A DNA stretch of 64,000 bases from Marinobacter sp. (GTDB lineage: Bacteria; Pseudomonadota; Gammaproteobacteria; Pseudomonadales; Oleiphilaceae). Below, piece after piece: positions 34,534 to 43,725 of this stretch. A program made the position numbers and the translations under genes. Position 1 is the first letter of the stretch. Each line of letters begins with the position of its first letter. A model generated the notes under the pieces. It was not told the DNA's origin and ran no database searches. It saw only the letters and a list, made by a program, of their open reading frames with translations. The stretch is from NCBI GenBank assembly GCA_022565395.1, contig JAIUMV010000005.1, forward strand, positions 1-64,000. The letters run 5' to 3'.

Positions 34534-35604
34534 ATGTCTGACGCTGACATTGTCGCCACGGCCAACAGCACGGATCGTCAGATCCAGACTGAGCTCAAGG
34601 CCATCAGTGATCGCCTGCGTACCCGCCACGGCTGGCTCAAGCACCAGAATGCCCTCGGTATGGGGATTTTCCTGCTGGCACTGTGCGGTGTGGGGCTGAA
34701 TGCCTGGTTGTATATCGCGGGTATTATGCCTGCCTGGGCAGTGATACTGCTGACGGCCTTCTGGACGTCGCTGCTGCATGAGCTGGAGCACGACCTGATC
34801 CACTGGATGTACTTCCGCAAACACCCCTTTTGGCACCACCTCATGATGCTGGGGGTGTATCTGGCACGTCCCACCACCATCAACCCCTGGGTGCGACGTC
34901 ACCTGCATTTCCGCCACCACAAACTGTCCGGCACCGAGACGGACCTGGAGGAGCGGGGCATCACCAACGGTGAGCGTTGGGGCTTTAAGCGCTTCCTGAT
35001 GGTGGGGGACAACATGCTGGCCATCTATCTGCGGGCGTTCACCTACCTTACCGAGCCCCGCCGCCTCTATCGGCAGGGTAAGCTGAGCAAGGAGGATCTG
35101 AAAAACTTCCGCCTGATCAGTCTGGTCAGCTTCAATCCGCTGGGTTTTATTGCCTACGGGATCTGGCACGCCTTTGTGCTGTATTGGCTGGCCACCGGTG
35201 TGGCCTGGCTGCTGGGTATGAGCATAGCCTGGCCCGTTATGGTGGAGAGCGTCATGCCCTGGCTGACGACGGCCGTTGTGGTGTGGGTGGGGCCGAATGT
35301 GCTGCGCACCTGGTGCCTGCACTTTATCTCCTCCAACATGCATTACTACGGCGATATTGAGCCCGGTAAGGTGGCTCAGCAGTGTCAGGTACTGAATGTA
35401 TGGTGGCTGTGGCCGGTGCAGGCGTTCTGCTTCAACTTTGGCAGCACCCATGCCATTCACCACTTTGTAGTGCGTGATCCTTTCTACCTGCGGCAGATGG
35501 CAGCGCGGGAATCACACGAGGTACTGCGCAAGCACGGTATCCGCTTCAATGACCTGGGCACCTTCCGGCGGGCTAACCGTTATCATGAGCGCAAGCTGGC
35601 CTGA
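34534..35604 (+). CDS. membrane fatty acid desaturase
   Basis: A 356-residue integral membrane di-iron enzyme. The three histidine boxes are visible: HELEHDLIH near residue 89, HLHFRHH near 126 and HAIHHF near 307. Four or five membrane helices separate them. The ribosome site AAGGAG is well spaced before the ATG at 34534. It should introduce a double bond into an acyl chain, or hydroxylate a hydrocarbon, using oxygen and an external reductase that is not nearby. The exact substrate is unknown. The divergent AraC regulator suggests inducible expression. Confidence 0.9.
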   Translation: MSDADIVATANSTDRQIQTELKAISDRLRTRHGWLKHQNALGMGIFLLALCGVGLNAWLYIAGIMPAWAVILLTAFWTSLLHELEHDLIHWMYFRKHPFWHHLMMLGVYLARPTTINPWVRRHLHFRHHKLSGTETDLEERGITNGERWGFKRFLMVGDNMLAIYLRAFTYLTEPRRLYRQGKLSKEDLKNFRLISLVSFNPLGFIAYGIWHAFVLYWLATGVAWLLGMSIAWPVMVESVMPWLTTAVVVWVGPNVLRTWCLHFISSNMHYYGDIEPGKVAQQCQVLNVWWLWPVQAFCFNFGSTHAIHHFVVRDPFYLRQMAARESHEVLRKHGIRFNDLGTFRRANRYHERKLA

Positions 35605-35628
35605 TACCTCGAAGATTTAACGATCATT

Positions 35629-37830
35629 TTAACCGGGGGCGCGCACGGGCTTGGGTAGTGTAAACCAGAAACTCGTGCCCTCCGCCGGGAAGCTATCAAA
35701 GCCTATTTCGCCCCCCATCCGCATGACAATTTCCCGGGAAATGGCAAGCCCCAGGCCGGTGCCCTTTACCGCCCGTGTAGTACCCGACTCGGCTTGTGAA
35801 AAACGTTCAAAGACATGAGGCTGAAACTCAAGGGGAATACCTTCTCCCTGGTCCACCACCAGAAAGCGATAGTGCGTATCCTCATCCTGGACACTCAACG
35901 TAACGGTACCACCTGCAGGTGAGTACTTGACGGCATTGCTTATCAGGTTGTCCAGAACTTGTCGTAACCGCAGGGGGTCCGCATAAACTTCGGCAGCGGA
36001 CTTGCATTCATGAACCAGGCTCACCCGGTGCTGCTCTGCAAATATCAGATGCGCGTGGAGTGTATCTTCAATCAGCGGGTTGAGGGCTGTCGTGCGAAGG
36101 TCAAACGGCATATTGCCCGATGTGATCTTACTGAAATCAAGCAGATCGTTGATCAACTGGTTCAGGCGTTCTCCATTGCTCAGAGCGCGTTTGATCAGGT
36201 CAGCGGCTTGATCTGGCAGTTTGCCCGCGGCACCAGCGTCTATCAGTTTCATAGAGCCAATAATGGATGTCAGCGGGGTTCGCAACTCATGACTGACGGT
36301 TGCCAAAAAGGCCTCTTTGAGATTGGCCAGCTCGGTACGTTGGCTGATATCGCGGATATTCAGCATGAGTTCATGCTCTGCTCCCTGGCCAATTAGGCTC
36401 GCACTTACTTCGATATCCAGTGCAGTCTTATCGAGGGTGGCCAGTTGCATGAATCGGTGGCGCACAATGCCGGATTTATGGAGTTCGGTTGCCAGTTTGG
36501 CAATCGCGTCTCTGGGAATCGTTAATGAGCCATCAGCCAGATGTTGCTGCAGATTGTGGGTGTCGTAGCCGGTAAGCTCCAGCATGCGATAGTTTTCATA
36601 GCGAATACTTGTGCCAGTGGCATCAAGAATCAAGATGGCGTCCGTAGACTGGTTGAATTGTTGCTGTAGCCGGTCCCGTTGCTGGCGCAGGGCGCTGGAC
36701 TGCTCCGTCCGGATGGCTGTCAGTGTATTGAACGCGCTGACAATGGGGTCAAGTTCTCGAATGCCGGTCGATGGCAGCGTGTCCTCTGTCTCTGGGCTGA
36801 CCGTCATGGCGGTGATTCGGACCGCCGTCTGGTCCAGCGGGTGCAGGGAACGCTTGAGGATAATCACTCCGCCGAGCGTCACTAACAAGGCAAAGCCTGC
36901 GCCCAACCCAATAAATTTCAGAAAAGTCGTTCGGGCTTCTTTCAGCGCCTCATGTCTCGGCACCGTCCGTGTAATGCTCCAGCCTAAGCTGTCCAGGTGA
37001 TGTGTGGCATAGATTAGAGACGGTGAACCTGGTGGATTGAACTGGCCAGTGGGCATGCCCGCCAGAATACGGTCGATCAAGGGTGCCCGGCCCGGCTCTG
37101 GTAACTCCTGGTTGACGATGCCCTGCGTGGAGTCATAGACCAGTAACAGGTTGTTCTTGTCTATGATCAGCAGCCTGTGCTGGCCTGACGCTTGCTGGTT
37201 GGTGCTCGTTGTCAGTAACGGAGCAATATTGTCTTGGGACATGTCCACGATGCCGCCGAAGAGACCGAGCAATTCACCGCTATCTGACAGCACCGGCGCC
37301 AGAAAAGATAGCAGAGGCACTTGAAGCGTCCTGCCGATAATGGGGTTACTCATGATCGGCTTTTTGGTGCGTATTGCTCTCTGGAAATGCGAGCGGTCAG
37401 CGTAGCGCGTGCCCAGCCGGCCTGGTACATAGGTATTCTCCCAGATGGCGATACCCTGGGCGTCGAATACCAGTATCCCGGCAGGAAACATGGTTTGGAG
37501 ACCAGTGAAGCGAGTAATAGTGTTTTCCAGCTCCTCCAGGCTGGCCAGCTGGCCCTCCTTGACAAGTAGGTTGGCGACGCCCTCCAGCGTACGCAGTCTG
37601 TGGCTGGTTTGTTCATTAATGCGACTGCCAATCCCCTGGGTCTCCAAAAGGAGTTGCTTCCGTTGGAGTGTCTCGATGTCGGCAAGCAACGACTGATAGC
37701 CTGTCTGGGAGAACGCGAAGATAGTCACCAGGCTGCAGGCAACGACCACCAGCACAATACGGCGTTTGAGTGAACTGAGCCTGCCAGTAGATGGCTTCGT
37801 ATGAAAAGACTTGTATTGATGCGTCGTCAT
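35629..37830 (-). CDS. Cache-PAS membrane sensor histidine kinase
   Basis: A 733-residue sensor kinase. TM1 is near residues 23-45, a periplasmic double-Cache-like sensor spans about 46-300, TM2 is near 308-330, a HAMP-like linker follows, and a PAS domain is near 395-495. HisKA has the phospho-His near 513 (ATVSHELRTPLTS). The HATPase has NLISNAVKYSP, FERFSQAES and GTGLGLAI. There is no receiver, so partner RECs are needed; the divergent Hpt-REC-REC-GGDEF and REC-HDOD genes are natural candidates. I chose the ATG at 37830; a TTG at 37887 would add 19 residues before the first helix. Confidence 0.9.
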   Translation of the reverse strand: MTTHQYKSFHTKPSTGRLSSLKRRIVLVVVACSLVTIFAFSQTGYQSLLADIETLQRKQLLLETQGIGSRINEQTSHRLRTLEGVANLLVKEGQLASLEELENTITRFTGLQTMFPAGILVFDAQGIAIWENTYVPGRLGTRYADRSHFQRAIRTKKPIMSNPIIGRTLQVPLLSFLAPVLSDSGELLGLFGGIVDMSQDNIAPLLTTSTNQQASGQHRLLIIDKNNLLLVYDSTQGIVNQELPEPGRAPLIDRILAGMPTGQFNPPGSPSLIYATHHLDSLGWSITRTVPRHEALKEARTTFLKFIGLGAGFALLVTLGGVIILKRSLHPLDQTAVRITAMTVSPETEDTLPSTGIRELDPIVSAFNTLTAIRTEQSSALRQQRDRLQQQFNQSTDAILILDATGTSIRYENYRMLELTGYDTHNLQQHLADGSLTIPRDAIAKLATELHKSGIVRHRFMQLATLDKTALDIEVSASLIGQGAEHELMLNIRDISQRTELANLKEAFLATVSHELRTPLTSIIGSMKLIDAGAAGKLPDQAADLIKRALSNGERLNQLINDLLDFSKITSGNMPFDLRTTALNPLIEDTLHAHLIFAEQHRVSLVHECKSAAEVYADPLRLRQVLDNLISNAVKYSPAGGTVTLSVQDEDTHYRFLVVDQGEGIPLEFQPHVFERFSQAESGTTRAVKGTGLGLAISREIVMRMGGEIGFDSFPAEGTSFWFTLPKPVRAPG

Positions 37831-37955
37831 CTGAACCTGAGGCTGCCATTGAGAGAAGATGAAGCTGGCCGCTGCTTCGTTACGCAACTATAGTAGACGG
37901 AACTTGGTATTGCATGTTGGTATGTATGCACATGCCCTGATGGGATAGGAATTAC

Positions 37956-39641
37956 GTGGAAACTAGAAAACCGGATATCCAGGCCCAATTGCAAGTTCTG
38001 CGCAACCGCTTTGTTGAGCGGGTTCAGGATGAGTTATCCCAGCTCCAGGTCATGGTCGAGAGTGTGGTGGCAAGGGAAGATCCTCTTGCTCTGCGGAACA
38101 GCTATCAGTTGTTGCACCGCCTGGCGGGCTCTGCGGGGACTTTTGGTTTCTCTCAGCTTGGGCAACAGGCTCGTGTCATTGAGCAGCGTATGAAGCCTCT
38201 GGTCGAGCTCAGGGATGTCGGTGACCGCCCTTCAATATCAGAGGTTCTGACGGGAGACACGCTGGCGCGGGTCGCCAAACTCAGTGAGTTTCTGCACGAA
38301 GATCCTCGCGCTGCCGGGCTTTTGCTGCAATCGCCTGCGCACGTCGAAAATCAGGGGCAGCAGAGCCAGAATACACTGTTGTTGCTGGAGCCGGACCCTG
38401 TGCTTGCCGAGCTTATGACATCGAGCTTTGAGCATTTTGGCTACTGTGTGGTTTGGCATGCAGATGAAAGCCGGCTAGACGAGCTTTTTAAGCCTGAGAC
38501 CTCCTGGCCCGCAGTTGCCATCATCGATCTGCAGCTACAAAACAGCTACTGCAGACGGATAGCGGAGCTGCCAAACAGCCCCTCGATCCCTCACATTGTA
38601 ATTTCTTTTGAAGACAATTTTGACGTGAGGTATCAGGCTGCCCGAAAGGGGGCTGATGGCTTTTTTTCACGGCCTACGGATATCCCTGCGTTGGTAGACA
38701 GATTAGAGCAGTTACTGGGTGCAAGCACCGAGAGCACCGCGGGGCGAGTACTGGTTGTCGATGATGACATTGAACTTGCCGGACACTATGCGGCCGTCCT
38801 TAATTCCGGGGGTTTAACGGCTCTGGCGGTAACGGATGCCTTCAATTTGTTGGATCGTTTGCATGAATTCAAACCTGATATCGTGTTCATGGACCTTCGC
38901 ATGGGCGACATATCAGGCATGACGCTGGCCAGAATGATTAGGTTTCAGGACGAGTGGGCAGGCCTGTCCATTATCTACCTGTCCTCGGAGCAGGATGCCA
39001 ATGAGCAGCTATTAGCGCTGTCAGAGGGTGCAGATGAGTTTATCACCAAGCCGGTTTCTGACAGTTACCTGATTCGCAGTGCCCGGATACGCTGCGCCAG
39101 AGCACGGCAAGTCAGCATGTTGATGTCTCGTGACAGCCTCACCGGGCTGTTGAAGCATTCCCTTATCAAACTGGAAGCGGAGCAGGTGTATGCCCGTATT
39201 CGCCGCGGCCAGGGTGAGGCGGTGTTCGCCATGATCGATCTGGATCATTTCAAGCGCGTTAATGATACTTACGGTCATGCGATGGGCGACTTGGTCATCA
39301 AATCTCTCGCGAATTTGCTGCTGCAACGCTTACGGAAAACAGACACCCTTGGCCGCTATGGTGGCGAAGAGTTTGCGATTATTTTGCATGACTGCGATCT
39401 GAACAAGGCGGCGCCGTTGCTGGAGGATATTCGTCAGCATTTTGCGGATTTACCTTTCACAGCGGAGGATCAGGAGTTTTTTGTCACTTTGAGCGTTGGT
39501 GCAGCTGCAATGTCTGCGTTTAAGACAGCAGAGGCGGCCATGCATGCCGCCGATGAAGCCCTTTACCAAGCAAAATCCAGCGGGAGAAACGGAGTCGTAT
39601 TAACCGCAAAGGAGATTCATGATGCAGGTGATGGTGCTTGA
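37956..39641 (+). CDS. Hpt-REC-REC-GGDEF diguanylate cyclase
   Basis: A 561-residue soluble phosphorelay protein. Hpt (about 1-110) has the phospho-His in LLHRLAGSAGTFG. REC1 (about 140-255) is degenerate: the Asp in IIDLQL remains, but the first acidic motif is weak (LLEPDP) and the switch Lys is Arg (FFSRPTD). REC2 (about 262-385) is intact (VVDDDIE, FMDLRMG, ITKPV). GGDEF (about 395-550) has DSLTGLL, DLDHFKRVNDTYGH and GRYGGEEF, predicting active cyclic-di-GMP synthesis. The start is GTG at 37956. It overlaps the REC-HDOD gene by 23 bases. The Hpt-REC-REC layout matches the protein at 23420-24973. Confidence 0.9.
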   Translation: METRKPDIQAQLQVLRNRFVERVQDELSQLQVMVESVVAREDPLALRNSYQLLHRLAGSAGTFGFSQLGQQARVIEQRMKPLVELRDVGDRPSISEVLTGDTLARVAKLSEFLHEDPRAAGLLLQSPAHVENQGQQSQNTLLLLEPDPVLAELMTSSFEHFGYCVVWHADESRLDELFKPETSWPAVAIIDLQLQNSYCRRIAELPNSPSIPHIVISFEDNFDVRYQAARKGADGFFSRPTDIPALVDRLEQLLGASTESTAGRVLVVDDDIELAGHYAAVLNSGGLTALAVTDAFNLLDRLHEFKPDIVFMDLRMGDISGMTLARMIRFQDEWAGLSIIYLSSEQDANEQLLALSEGADEFITKPVSDSYLIRSARIRCARARQVSMLMSRDSLTGLLKHSLIKLEAEQVYARIRRGQGEAVFAMIDLDHFKRVNDTYGHAMGDLVIKSLANLLLQRLRKTDTLGRYGGEEFAIILHDCDLNKAAPLLEDIRQHFADLPFTAEDQEFFVTLSVGAAAMSAFKTAEAAMHAADEALYQAKSSGRNGVVLTAKEIHDAGDGA

Positions 39642-40791
39642 GGATGACCTGCTGATCTCTGAACTTATTCAGAGTGTGGTCGGTGGTACCTATTCTGCAG
39701 TTCAGTTTGCTGTTGCCGAATGCGTCAGCGAGGGGCTGCATATGCTCGCCCAGTCCATCCCAGATCTATTGATTGCTGACTGGAATCTTCCTGATGGTCA
39801 TGGATTGGAGGTTATCCGCCAGTTGCGCCAGCAGAATCAGGAGGTTCCGATTCTGGTGATTACCGCCCGGGCTGACAGGAAGACAGTCATTGATGCGGCC
39901 CGCTATCGAATCAATGGTTATCTGACCAAGCCCTTTCAGATAGAGCAGCTACAGGAGCGGCTCCGGACAATATGCCCGCCACCGATCCAGCTGGATGTGC
40001 CGGAATCTCTGCAAGCTTTTTTTGAGGCAGAGATAAATAACTTCGTGCAATTACCGGTCGCGATTTCACCCCATGAAATTATCCAGTTGCTCGCAAAGGT
40101 GGACACGCTCTCCGTAGAGTCGCTCGAGAAAATCTGGAGAAATAATCCCGGGTTGTTGGCCCGTTTGCTTGACGTTGCAAATAGCGCCAGCTTCCGCCGC
40201 AGCGGTGAGCCCTGCAGAACCCCACTGGACGCATTGCGTACCCTCGGTGTTAAAGCTGCGCTGGACTATGCTACGGCCTTGTCGCTGGATGTCAGTCATG
40301 CGCTTACGGACCGGTTGCTGGCGGAGCATGCTGGCAAGCTCAAAGATGGGGCTGACCGGTTGGTCAAGGTGGTTACCAGCCTGGGGCGCCTTTCCGGGAT
40401 AACCAGTGTGCGCTGCCAGCTCGCTGCCCGGCTGTATTGCATCGGTGACCTGGCTGTTCTTTCCATCTGTCAGCGGTTCGTCAATGCCGGCGGTAAACTG
40501 GAATACAGAGATCTTGATGAAGCACTGAAAAAATGGGCGATTCCGTTGGGTAGCCGACTGAAGGTTGAGTGGCGCCTGCCTATGGAACTGAGAGATGCCA
40601 TAGGTGCTTGTTATAGCATCCCGCGAGGAACCGTTAAACAGGAGCTTTTGTTGATGCGTGCTGCCGCGCTGTCTGCAGAGGGTCAGTATGCGGAGAGTGA
40701 ATGTTTGAGACTATTCAGTCGATTGGGGGTTGAGCCGTCTCAGGCTGAGGCCCTCTTTGAAAATCAGGCGCCGACGACTGCGAATCCTTGA
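39619..40791 (+). CDS. REC-HDOD response regulator
   Basis: A 390-residue soluble protein. Residues about 1-118 are a receiver (VLEDDLL, IADWNLPDGHG with the phospho-Asp, ITARAD, LTKPF). Residues about 145-330 look like an HDOD domain (LLDVANSASFRRSGEPCRTP near residues 190-210, LDALRTLGVKAA, and LYCIGDLAVL). HDOD proteins are signalling scaffolds without established catalysis. AAGGAG lies 5 bases before the first ATG; the second ATG is at 39622. The gene overlaps the diguanylate cyclase 3' end, so the two are coupled. It is probably a second output of the Cache-PAS kinase relay. Confidence 0.87.
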   Translation: MMQVMVLEDDLLISELIQSVVGGTYSAVQFAVAECVSEGLHMLAQSIPDLLIADWNLPDGHGLEVIRQLRQQNQEVPILVITARADRKTVIDAARYRINGYLTKPFQIEQLQERLRTICPPPIQLDVPESLQAFFEAEINNFVQLPVAISPHEIIQLLAKVDTLSVESLEKIWRNNPGLLARLLDVANSASFRRSGEPCRTPLDALRTLGVKAALDYATALSLDVSHALTDRLLAEHAGKLKDGADRLVKVVTSLGRLSGITSVRCQLAARLYCIGDLAVLSICQRFVNAGGKLEYRDLDEALKKWAIPLGSRLKVEWRLPMELRDAIGACYSIPRGTVKQELLLMRAAALSAEGQYAESECLRLFSRLGVEPSQAEALFENQAPTTANP

Positions 40792-40802
40792 CGCCCTATA
40801 TC

Positions 40803-42086
40803 ATGAGCTTATCTGTTACCTCACCTACTGTTGGCGAGGGCCTGGCCGCCGATCTGTTTGGCCGTTGGCAGGCCCTTAACCAGTGTTTGCTACGCTATCA
40901 ACCACTCTGGCGGCCGGTACCTTTTGCCGAGCCTGCCCCTGCCTGGGTGGAGGCCATGCCCGAGCTGGCAGCCTGGCTGGACGGACTGTCCCTGGCCCAG
41001 TGCGAAGCCCTGGACGCTGATATGCCCCGGCTTTATCACCAGGTTCAGCACTGGTTGCCAGGCCTTGAGACCTGCGGGTGGGGCGGTGAGCAGTCCCTGC
41101 TGCAGGCGCGGGACTTTGCCTTGCCGGAGCGCCTGGCGGTGGATATGCCGGGCCGTAAGCGCCTGCAGGCGGGGGCTTTTGTGGCCGCGCTGGCACCGGT
41201 CACCGGGCCGATACTGGACTGGTGCTGTGGCAAGGGGCATCTGGCGCGCACCCTGTGTGCGGCGGGGGCCGGCCCTGTCATCGGTCTGGAGTATGATCAG
41301 GCCCTGGTGGCGGATGGTAGCCGCCTGGCGGACAGGTACGGCAACCCGGTCACCGTCAAACATCAGGATGTGATGGATAGCCAGCTAACCTGGCCCGCCG
41401 GGCATCACGGTGTTGCGCTGCATGCCTGCGGTGATCTGCACCGGCGGCTGTTGCAGCTGGCGGCTAGCAGTCAGGCGCCACGGCTCAGTCTGGCGCCCTG
41501 TTGCTACCATTTGACGACCGCCGACACCTATCAAGCCCTCTCCGCCAGGGTCAGAAACGCCCCGGACGCCTGCCCGCTGACCCGTCAGGAGCTGCGGCTG
41601 GCGGTGCAGGAAACCGTCACCGCACCCGCCCATGACCGGCGCCGGCGCAATCAGAACAGCATCTGGCGGCTGGCCTTTGATGCCCTGCAGCGGCACCTTC
41701 GAGGCATCGACGAGTACCTGCCGGTGCCCTCGGCGCCGGGTCAGATCACCCAAGCGGGCTTTGTTGCCTTCTGCCGTTGGGCTGCGGATCGTGAAGGCAT
41801 CGCGTTACCGACCACGCTGGACTGGGACAGCTGGCTGGCGAAAGGCGAAGTGCGTCTGCTGCAGGTGCGTCGTCATGAGCTGGTACGGCATCTGTTTCGG
41901 CGGCCCCTGGAATACTGGCTGGTGCTGGACTATGCCCTGTTTCTGGAGGAACAGGGCTATCAGGTGCAGCTGAGCCGCTTCTGCGACCGCAGCCTGACGC
42001 CCCGCAATATTCTGCTGGATGCCCGTTTCAGGGCTCGCGATATTCCACCCGCTCTACACAGCCATCCCGAAAGTACACAAAGGTAA
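40803..42086 (+). CDS. SAM-dependent methyltransferase, Methyltransf_32-like
   Basis: A 427-residue methyltransferase. The SAM-binding loop is ILDWCCGKGHLARTL near residue 138, followed by VIGLEYDQALV. The family signature is HACGDLHRRLL then LSLAPCCYHLT, as in proteins related to TRM13 and METTL25. The C-terminal half is helical (LRGIDEYLPVP, RPLEYWLVLDYALFLEEQGY). The substrate is unknown; RNA or protein are both possible. A TTG at 40788 would overlap the previous stop, but the ATG at 40803 gives a clean start. The 3' end overlaps a convergent DUF4124-type gene by 59 bases. Confidence 0.8.
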   Translation: MSLSVTSPTVGEGLAADLFGRWQALNQCLLRYQPLWRPVPFAEPAPAWVEAMPELAAWLDGLSLAQCEALDADMPRLYHQVQHWLPGLETCGWGGEQSLLQARDFALPERLAVDMPGRKRLQAGAFVAALAPVTGPILDWCCGKGHLARTLCAAGAGPVIGLEYDQALVADGSRLADRYGNPVTVKHQDVMDSQLTWPAGHHGVALHACGDLHRRLLQLAASSQAPRLSLAPCCYHLTTADTYQALSARVRNAPDACPLTRQELRLAVQETVTAPAHDRRRRNQNSIWRLAFDALQRHLRGIDEYLPVPSAPGQITQAGFVAFCRWAADREGIALPTTLDWDSWLAKGEVRLLQVRRHELVRHLFRRPLEYWLVLDYALFLEEQGYQVQLSRFCDRSLTPRNILLDARFRARDIPPALHSHPESTQR

Positions 42087-42504
42087 GTTCCTGCAGGTAA
42101 CCGTAATAGCGGGTGTGGTAAATCCAGGCCTCCTGCGGCGCGGACTGGGTTTCTCTGGGATTGCCAAAGGCCCGGCGCACGTGATCCTGGGTCATGCCGG
42201 GCACCACCTGATTGCGTACCAGATACGTGCGCAGTTCCGTGGAATTGATAAAGCGACAGGGGCTGAGTGCAGCGTCAGGTGCTGGTGACGGGTCTGGTGG
42301 TGTTGCCGGGGGATCGGCTGGCGGCAGGTTAACCCTGAAGTCACCACCGATGCGGTTGTCGGGTAGCTCAAGGGGTTCGCTATCCGGTGTGCAGGGTTGG
42401 TCCGTGAAACTGACCCCCTCCGGACCTTCACAGCGGTAGATGTGAGCCTGTGCCCCCAGGGGCAGAGTCAAGGCCAGACACAACCATACACGTCTCATCA
42501 CCAT
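42028..42504 (-). CDS. exported DUF4124-like protein
   Basis: A 158-residue predicted periplasmic protein. A signal peptide (MVMRRVWLCLALTLPLGAQA) leads into a DUF4124-type segment (HIYRCEGPEGVSFTDQPCTP) with paired Cys. A Pro-rich linker follows, then a SmpA/OmlA-like end (VPGMTQDHVRRAFGNPRETQ). I chose the ATG at 42504 because GGGAG lies 4 bases upstream; the frame is open far upstream only by chance. The 3' end runs antisense to the methyltransferase stop. Function unknown; likely envelope-related. Confidence 0.78.
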   Translation of the reverse strand: MVMRRVWLCLALTLPLGAQAHIYRCEGPEGVSFTDQPCTPDSEPLELPDNRIGGDFRVNLPPADPPATPPDPSPAPDAALSPCRFINSTELRTYLVRNQVVPGMTQDHVRRAFGNPRETQSAPQEAWIYHTRYYGYLQELTFVYFRDGCVERVEYREP

Positions 42505-42531
42505 GCGCTCCCGCGACCGCTGAAATAAAAA

Positions 42532-42554
42532 AGGCACCGTCAATGACGGTGCCT
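42532..42554 (-). terminator. Rho-independent terminator of the OmpA-like gene
   Basis: AGGCACCGTCA (42532-42542) and TGACGGTGCCT (42544-42554) form a strong hairpin. On the minus strand it is followed by CCTTTTTTATTTCA. It lies 30 bases after the OmpA-family stop and 28 bases before the DUF4124 start. Confidence 0.92.
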
Positions 42555-42583
42555 TGGTGACGCAGTACCAGGCCGGTACGGCT

Positions 42584-43576
42584 TCACGGTGCCTGGATGC
42601 GGGCCTCCACGCGGCGATTCTGCGCGCGCCCGGCAGCAGTGTCATTGCTGGCAATCGGCTCCGCCTCACCGTAACCCCGTGCGCTGACCCGTCCGGCATC
42701 CACGCCTAACACGTCCACCAGACGGTTGGCGACGGCTTCAGCCCGGCGTTGCGACAGGAACTGGTTGTAGTTCGGATCGCCGATGTTATCTGAGTGACCG
42801 GCGACTTCCACGCTGGTTCCCGGGTTTTCTGCCAGGAAGTCAGCCACCCGGCGCAGTTCACCGTCGTAGCGGTTATCAATCACCGAACTGTTGGTGGGAA
42901 ACTGGATCGCCAGGGTGAAGGTTTCAATGGTCCGCGGCGGGGGTGGCGTAGCTGGCGTGGGTGGTGGGGTCTCCACGACCGGTTCGGGTGCGGGCTCAGG
43001 TGCCGGTGCGGGGGCAGGCGCAGGCCGGGGTGCTGGCTCGGGCTCAGCACGGCTGGGAGTACGGGCAAATACCAGACTGACACCGACGGAAACCACGGTA
43101 TCAAACTGGTCTTCATCCACCCGGTAGAACTCCCGCAGATCTCCGCGCAGGGAGATCATATTGGACACGTTGTAACGCACACCGCCGCCAACATTCAGGC
43201 GGGTGTCGTCATAGCTGCCAAAATCGATACGGCCCACGCCCGCGGCCAGGTAGGGGTTCCAGGTTTCCCGGGGACCAGCGAAGTAGTGAATACCGTCCAG
43301 ACGGTAATCCTTGAAATCATTGCTACCGGGTGCGTTGCGGTTACTGACGCTGCCTTTCTGGTAGCCCAGCTCTGCGGCCCAGCGGGGCAACATCCGGTAC
43401 TCAAACCCCAAGCCGTAGGTTGCTGCCTTGTCGACGCCGAGCTTGTGGTCAAACTTTTGCCAGCCGGCAGAGGCGTTCAGGTAAATGCGGTGCTGGTCAT
43501 CGGCCACCGCTTGGGTGGCGGGCATGGCGATGGCAACAGCCAGAGCGGCTGCGGCTAAGGGACGCTTGAGTGTCAT
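42584..43576 (-). CDS. OmpA/OprF-family outer membrane protein
   Basis: A 330-residue outer membrane protein. A signal peptide (cleavage near ATQAVADDQ) precedes an eight-strand beta-barrel (residues about 28-180), a Pro/Ala/Glu linker (about 185-220, repeated PEPAP units), and a C-terminal peptidoglycan-binding OmpA domain with SQRRAEAVANRLV, GYGEAEPIASND and NRRVEARI. It anchors the outer membrane to the cell wall and may act as a slow porin, as OprF does. AGGAGA lies 7 bases before the ATG at 43576. A promoter with good spacing lies in the AT-rich upstream stretch, and a strong terminator follows. Confidence 0.94.
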   Translation of the reverse strand: MTLKRPLAAAALAVAIAMPATQAVADDQHRIYLNASAGWQKFDHKLGVDKAATYGLGFEYRMLPRWAAELGYQKGSVSNRNAPGSNDFKDYRLDGIHYFAGPRETWNPYLAAGVGRIDFGSYDDTRLNVGGGVRYNVSNMISLRGDLREFYRVDEDQFDTVVSVGVSLVFARTPSRAEPEPAPRPAPAPAPAPEPAPEPVVETPPPTPATPPPPRTIETFTLAIQFPTNSSVIDNRYDGELRRVADFLAENPGTSVEVAGHSDNIGDPNYNQFLSQRRAEAVANRLVDVLGVDAGRVSARGYGEAEPIASNDTAAGRAQNRRVEARIQAP

Positions 43577-43646
43577 GCAGATTCTCCTGTGCACTCTGTT
43601 TGTTATTGGGCCACAAAAAAAAGAAATATGCCCGAAGCTACGTCCA

Positions 43647-43675
43647 ATTTAAGTGAATAGATGCCATAAACACAA
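43647..43675 (-). promoter_or_regulatory. candidate sigma-70 promoter of the OmpA-like gene
   Basis: On the minus strand, TTGTGT (-35, 43675-43670) and TTAAAT (-10, 43652-43647) are 17 bp apart in the AT-rich region upstream of the gene. Predicted start of transcription about 65 bases before the ATG. Sequence-based only. Confidence 0.4.
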
Positions 43676-43725
43676 GTTTTGCACAGTTAAATATCTAACG
43701 CTTACGGGCGTGAAGGGCGCATTTC

